NCBI RefSeq assembly: GCF_018343545.2
Contig: NZ_JAGYPE020000036.1
Span: forward strand, 11,588 to 57,507
Source of the DNA: Neobacillus citreus
GTDB taxonomy: Bacteria; Bacillota; Bacilli; Bacillales; Cytobacillaceae
DNA: 45,920 bases
Direction of reading: 5' to 3'
Below, piece after piece: positions 42,319 to 45,920 of this stretch; within the stretch, counting starts at the first letter, position 1; the number at the start of each line of letters is the position of its first letter. The notes under the pieces were generated by a model, which was not told where the DNA came from, searched no databases, and worked only from the letters and a program-made list of their open reading frames with translations. A program made the translations under genes and the position numbers.

Positions 42319-44183
42319 TTCAAGTACCCCCCTGTTAATGCAAAGATGACCGCTAATACTGCGAGTCCGATAAAGGCCACTGCCCCGTAGGTTTGCACCT
42401 GTCCGTTCTGCATTTTCGAGCCTGTTCTGCCAAGCCCTTGCACGAACCCGGCCACGCCTTTGACGATGCCTTCAACAAGGAACACGTCAATAAAGCGCAG
42501 GAAGTAGCTGAAGCCTTTGACAAAATTAACGACGATTAATTGATAGAATTCGTCCACATAATATTTATTCAGTAAAATGGTATGCAGTGTACCGCCTGCG
42601 CCGCTAAGCCAGTCGCGGGCTACACTCCGCTTGCTGTACATTAACCATGCCAAGAAGATTCCTAGTAAGGAAACGACGGTGGCAGCAATCATGATCCAGG
42701 CTGGACCTTCGATATGGCTATGCCCGAGTGCTTCGTTGCCGTCAACAAGCCAGTCGCCAAGGAACGAACCGAACCATGGTGTGTTCACGTAACCGCCGAT
42801 GATAGCCAAAACGCCAAGGACAAGCATTGGCAGAGTCATTACGGATGGTGACTCGTGAACATGTTTCTGTTCGCCGCGTGCTTCGCCAGTGAACACCAGG
42901 AAGAACAGGCGGAACATATAGAATGCGGTAAAGAACGCCGCGATTAACGCTAATAGGAATAGCACCGGATGGCCGCCTTCCCATGCTGCGACTAGAATTT
43001 CATCTTTACTGAAGAAACCGGAAAGTCCCGGCACCCCGCTGATTGCGAGTGTTCCGATTAAGAATAACGGACCGGTAAATTTTAATTTTTTCCAAAGGCC
43101 GCCCATTTCCTCGATGTTTTGAGTGTGAACCGCATGGATTACGGAACCGGCTGCCAAGAATAGCAATGCTTTGAAAAATGCGTGTGTCATCAGATGGAAC
43201 ACACCGGCCACATAACCGGCAGAACCGAGCGCCAGCATCATGTAGCCAAGCTGTGAAACCGTCGAGTACGCAAGAACGCGTTTAATATCCGTTTGCACCA
43301 AGCCGATGCTGGCTGCGAAAATTGCCGTAAACGCACCGATAGTTGCTACAGTCAACAGCGCTGTTTGGCTCGCTTCGAAAAGCGGGAAAAGCGCAGCAAC
43401 CAAGTACACACCGGCGGCAACCATTGTTGCGGCGTGGATTAACGCCGAAACTGGTGTTGGACCTTCCATTGCGTCCGGAAGCCAGGTATGAAGCGGGAAC
43501 TGACCAGATTTACCAACCGCTCCGATAAAGATTAAGATGGCTGTCAAGGTAATCATCGTCTGTGATACAGCGCCGCCTTCCACTGCCTGGAAAATTTCGC
43601 TGTATTCAAAGCTATTTGTTTGCCAGAAAAGAAGAATCATCCCGATAAACAGACCAACGTCCCCGATCCGGGTCATGATGAAGGCTTTCTTAGCCGCTGC
43701 CTTCGCTTCTTCTTTGTAAAAATAAAAACCGATTAATAGGAACGAACCGACACCGACAAGTTCCCAGAAGATATAAGTTTGGAGCAGGTTCGGCGAAATG
43801 ACGAGACCGAGCATCGCAAACGTAAATAGTCCTAAGTATGCATAGAACACTGGAAAGCGCTCATCCCCATGCATGTACCCTTTGGAGTAGGTATGTACAA
43901 GAAAGCTGACAAGCGATACGATAAACAGCATTAATGCATTTAATTGATTCACTTCAAAGCCCGCTGTTAGATGCAGATCTCCTATCGTGAGCCAGTCAAA
44001 CTTGTTGATATAGGTTGGCTCTGAAAAGCGCTCGAATAACACGAGAATTGAGAAAACAAGCGATGCCAGCGTAAGCAGAATCCCTACATACGCACTCGCC
44101 TCCCTCAGCCGCTTACCGATGAGAAGAAGGATCAAAAACGATAATAGCGGGAAAAGCGGTATAAGCCATGCATTTTCCATCAT
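42315..44183 (-). CDS. nuoL: NADH-quinone oxidoreductase subunit L
   Basis: The distal proton-pumping subunit, 622 residues, with 14 antiporter helices plus the C-terminal part that carries the long lateral helix. Motifs: TYIFWELVGVGSFLLIGFYF, SGQFPLHTWLPDAMEGPTPV, SALIHAATMVAAGVYL and VQTDIKRVLAYSTVSQLGYM. ATG 44183 or the adjacent 44180 follows AAAGGATGA; the 29 codons upstream in frame read through a repeat-bearing gap. A 169-bp gap separates it from nuoK, unlike the tight overlaps elsewhere in the operon. Confidence 0.94.
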   Translation of the reverse strand: MMENAWLIPLFPLLSFLILLLIGKRLREASAYVGILLTLASLVFSILVLFERFSEPTYINKFDWLTIGDLHLTAGFEVNQLNALMLFIVSLVSFLVHTYSKGYMHGDERFPVFYAYLGLFTFAMLGLVISPNLLQTYIFWELVGVGSFLLIGFYFYKEEAKAAAKKAFIMTRIGDVGLFIGMILLFWQTNSFEYSEIFQAVEGGAVSQTMITLTAILIFIGAVGKSGQFPLHTWLPDAMEGPTPVSALIHAATMVAAGVYLVAALFPLFEASQTALLTVATIGAFTAIFAASIGLVQTDIKRVLAYSTVSQLGYMMLALGSAGYVAGVFHLMTHAFFKALLFLAAGSVIHAVHTQNIEEMGGLWKKLKFTGPLFLIGTLAISGVPGLSGFFSKDEILVAAWEGGHPVLFLLALIAAFFTAFYMFRLFFLVFTGEARGEQKHVHESPSVMTLPMLVLGVLAIIGGYVNTPWFGSFLGDWLVDGNEALGHSHIEGPAWIMIAATVVSLLGIFLAWLMYSKRSVARDWLSGAGGTLHTILLNKYYVDEFYQLIVVNFVKGFSYFLRFIDVFLVEGIVKGVAGFVQGLGRTGSKMQNGQVQTYGAVAFIGLAVLAVIFALTGGYLK

Positions 44184-44273
44184 TATCATCCTTTGTCTGG
44201 GTGGTTGAATGCCCCACCCGGAATTAGTCGAAATTGGCGTCGTCTCCACCTTGGGCGGACAAATGTCCACGCC

Positions 44274-44287
44274 TGGTGCCTGACACC
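44274..44287. repeat. GGTGTCAGGCACC element in the nuoK-nuoL gap
   Basis: TGGTGCCTGACACC at 44274-44287 is imperfectly palindromic (GGTG/CACC arms). The same core lies at 45663-45675, and a one-mismatch copy is at 4327-4339. The remaining gap sequence (44184-44352) is GC-rich with no frame I trust. Confidence 0.7.
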
Positions 44288-44352
44288 CTTAGTGTGCTGT
44301 GCACTATTGTTACAGTGGCAATGCCCGCCTGACCGGGCCCATCTGCCACCTT

Positions 44353-44667
44353 TTAGTGTTTCATTTGGTCCATTTCGTCAATATTGACCGTTTTCCTGTT
44401 ACGGTAAAGCGACATTAGGATAGCCAGACCTACAGCTGCTTCGGCAGCAGCGACGGCCATAGCGAACAACGCGAAAACCTGTCCGGTGATGGACGGGCTC
44501 AAGCCGTATTTGCTGAAGGTGACGAGATTGATGTTCACAGCATTCAGCATCAATTCAATGGAAATCAACACAATCACGGTATTTCTTTTTGTAAGCGCAC
44601 CGTACAAGCCGATGCAAAATAAAATGAGTGCTAGTGCCAGGAACGCTGAAGCGGGGACTGAACTCAT
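44353..44667 (-). CDS. nuoK: NADH-quinone oxidoreductase subunit K
   Basis: A 104-residue subunit with three helices and the conserved glutamates in [17 protein letters not shown] and [15 protein letters not shown] 44667 overlaps nuoJ by 4 bp. Part of the membrane arm next to subunits J and H. Confidence 0.95.
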   Translation of the reverse strand: MSSVPASAFLALALILFCIGLYGALTKRNTVIVLISIELMLNAVNINLVTFSKYGLSPSITGQVFALFAMAVAAAEAAVGLAILMSLYRNRKTVNIDEMDQMKH

Positions 44668-45191
44668 TTGCTATCCCCCTCCTTATCCTCTCGTTTTGCT
44701 AAAATAATCGCTCCGATCAGAGATGCTAATAGTAAAACAGATACAAATTCAAACGGAATAATATATTTGCTGTATAATGCTTTACCAACTTCCAGCGTGT
44801 TGTTTTCATGCAGGGTTGAAGGAACCTGCTCGATTGGGAAATTGTAAATGCCGACGTAAACGGCAAAGGCAAAGCCCACAACACCTAGGAATAACAAGAT
44901 TTTTCTCCACTTGCTGCCATGAGAGCCACTATCACCCTCATCATCGTACGGCTTCGTTAACATGATCCCGAACAGCATGATGATCGTAATCGCACCGGAA
45001 TAGATCAGTATCTGCACCGCTGCCACGAATTCGGCATTGAGCAGAATGTAGATTCCGGCAATGGCCACGAATGTGAAGATTAAGGCCACGACCATGTGTA
45101 CGACTTTGTTCAGGTTCAGTAAAAGCACGCCGCCGATAATCGCCACAAGCGCAAGGGCCATAAATGCGAAAAACTCGCCTGTTAATGTCAT
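44664..45191 (-). CDS. nuoJ: NADH-quinone oxidoreductase subunit J
   Basis: A 175-residue membrane subunit with five helices. [20 protein letters not shown] carries the pi-bulge helix typical of NuoJ/ND6. ATG 45191 overlaps nuoI by 4 bp. Confidence 0.94.
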   Translation of the reverse strand: MTLTGEFFAFMALALVAIIGGVLLLNLNKVVHMVVALIFTFVAIAGIYILLNAEFVAAVQILIYSGAITIIMLFGIMLTKPYDDEGDSGSHGSKWRKILLFLGVVGFAFAVYVGIYNFPIEQVPSTLHENNTLEVGKALYSKYIIPFEFVSVLLLASLIGAIILAKREDKEGDSK

Positions 45192-45616
45192 GCTTTATTC
45201 ACCTGCCGTACGTTTTCGTCGTTCTCATCCAAATATTCAAGGTTCTTAAATAACATGTCCCGGCTATATTCTGCCAGCTCAAAGTTATTGGTCATAACGA
45301 TCGCCTCTGTCGGGCAGACCTCTGTACAAAGGTCGCACAAGATACAGATTTCAAAGTTAATATCATATGTGTCGATGATTTTCCCTTTTTTCGTTGGGTC
45401 CGGATGCTTCTTACCCGTTAACTGAATGCAATCCGTCGGGCAAATATTTGCACACTGGTTACAGACGATACATTTTTCAGGATAAAACTTCTGAATCCCG
45501 CGGAACCGGTCCGGAAGCGGCAGCGGCTCATTCGGATAATCATAAGTAACCTTCTCACGAGACAACTGCTTCAGGGTATACTTCAAGCCTTTAGCTAATC
45601 CAAGCACGTTTTTCAC
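45188..45616 (-). CDS. nuoI: NADH-quinone oxidoreductase subunit I, 2x[4Fe-4S]
   Basis: A 142-residue ferredoxin-like subunit with two cluster motifs, CIVCNQCANICPTDC and CILCDLCTEVCP, which carry electrons from the peripheral arm to quinone. ATG 45616 follows AAGGGGTG. Overlaps nuoJ by 4 bp; a 70-bp gap with a repeat element separates it from nuoH. Confidence 0.95.
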   Translation of the reverse strand: MKNVLGLAKGLKYTLKQLSREKVTYDYPNEPLPLPDRFRGIQKFYPEKCIVCNQCANICPTDCIQLTGKKHPDPTKKGKIIDTYDINFEICILCDLCTEVCPTEAIVMTNNFELAEYSRDMLFKNLEYLDENDENVRQVNKA

Positions 45617-45661
45617 CCCTTTTAAAAATTTTCACTTCTATTAATATGTGGTGCCCATAAG

Positions 45662-45676
45662 CGGTGCCTGACACCC
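45662..45676. repeat. GGTGTCAGGCACC element in the nuoI-nuoH gap
   Basis: CGGTGCCTGACACCC, same core as 44275-44287. Confidence 0.7.
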
Positions 45677-45686
45677 ATTTATTTTT

Positions 45687-45920
45687 TTAAAAAAACAACG
45701 ATTTGATGATGGCCGTCAGCATAATGTTTGCTAATGCCACTGGCATTAAGATCTTCCAAGCGAATTCCATAAGTTTATCGGCGCGCATCCGTGGGAATGT
45801 GCTTCGGAACCACAGATAGAGGAACAAAATTGCGCAGAACTTCAACGCGAACCAAACGGCTCCCGGGATAAAGTCAAGGAATCCGAATGGGGCCATCCAG
45901 CCGCCAAAGAATAATACGGT
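45687..45920 (-). CDS. nuoH: NADH-quinone oxidoreductase subunit H, C-terminal part
   Basis: The last 77 codons of NuoH, cut by the window edge; the frame is open to base 45920 and begins TVLFFGGWMAPFG. The conserved segment LYLWFRSTFPRMRADKLMEF and a final helix before KSLFF identify the subunit that forms the quinone site with B and D. Confidence 0.93.
   Translation of the reverse strand, partial: TVLFFGGWMAPFGFLDFIPGAVWFALKFCAILFLYLWFRSTFPRMRADKLMEFAWKILMPVALANIMLTAIIKSLFF

Overview
The window looks like a chromosomal segment of an endospore-forming Bacillaceae, closest in gene content to Neobacillus or the B. cereus side of the family; the genus is an inference. Supporting evidence: spoIIID, spoIIQ, spoIID, a ger receptor operon, mbl, ywpF, ywmB and ywzB homologues in Bacillus-like order, strong Bacillus ribosome binding sites, a TPP riboswitch on thiC, a sigma-B module of the RsbK/RsbM/RsbY type, and a nuo (complex I) operon that B. 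subtilis lacks. No prophage, insertion sequence, CRISPR array, rRNA or tRNA was seen.

Layout. 0-5 kb: the ssbB end, ywpF, two small envelope genes, fabZ, an RNA polymerase-associated membrane peptide gene, mbl and spoIIID. The flhO-flhP pair that follows mbl in B. subtilis is missing. 5-18.6 kb: an alkyltransferase-like DNA repair gene, a pbpC-type class B penicillin-binding protein, riboswitch-controlled thiC, spoIIQ, a vanZ-like gene, a NERD-domain gene, spoIID, murA, ywmB and ywzB. 18.7-34.8 kb: a general-stress block with the sigma-B operon (rsbV-rsbW-sigB-rsbY), its input pair rsbK-rsbM, and target genes (Dps, CsbD, YflT/GSP17M-like proteins, a GlsB-type membrane protein, a lipoprotein, TM-helix and transport proteins). 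Nine sites fit one promoter pattern, GTTTCA-N14-GGGTAT or close to it. 34.8-39 kb: a germinant receptor operon in the order B-A-C plus a tiny putative D subunit. 39-45.9 kb: nuoN-M-L-K-J-I-H on the minus strand, truncated at the window end.

How the genes work together: RsbK (hybrid kinase) and RsbM (CheR-like methyltransferase) should feed the phosphatase RsbY, which dephosphorylates RsbV; RsbV then frees SigB from RsbW, and SigB acts on promoters lying mostly within the same 15 kb. Sporulation, germination and envelope genes make up most of the rest.

The most unusual signal is non-coding. At least 67 short motif units lie in seven intergenic stretches with an almost strict 21-bp period: a conserved 7-8 nt motif followed by 13-14 nt of spacer. 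There are three dialects (ACTTTCC, ACTCGCC, ACTTGCGGATA) sharing an AGTA core on the other strand. The arrays sit just 3' of genes, often beside a GCCAGGC-GCCTGGC terminator hairpin, and whole six-unit cassettes are shared between loci 8 kb apart in opposite orientation. I know of no description of them. Two other dispersed repeat families are present: a GGGGACGGTTCT REP-like palindrome and a GGTGTCAGGCACC element.
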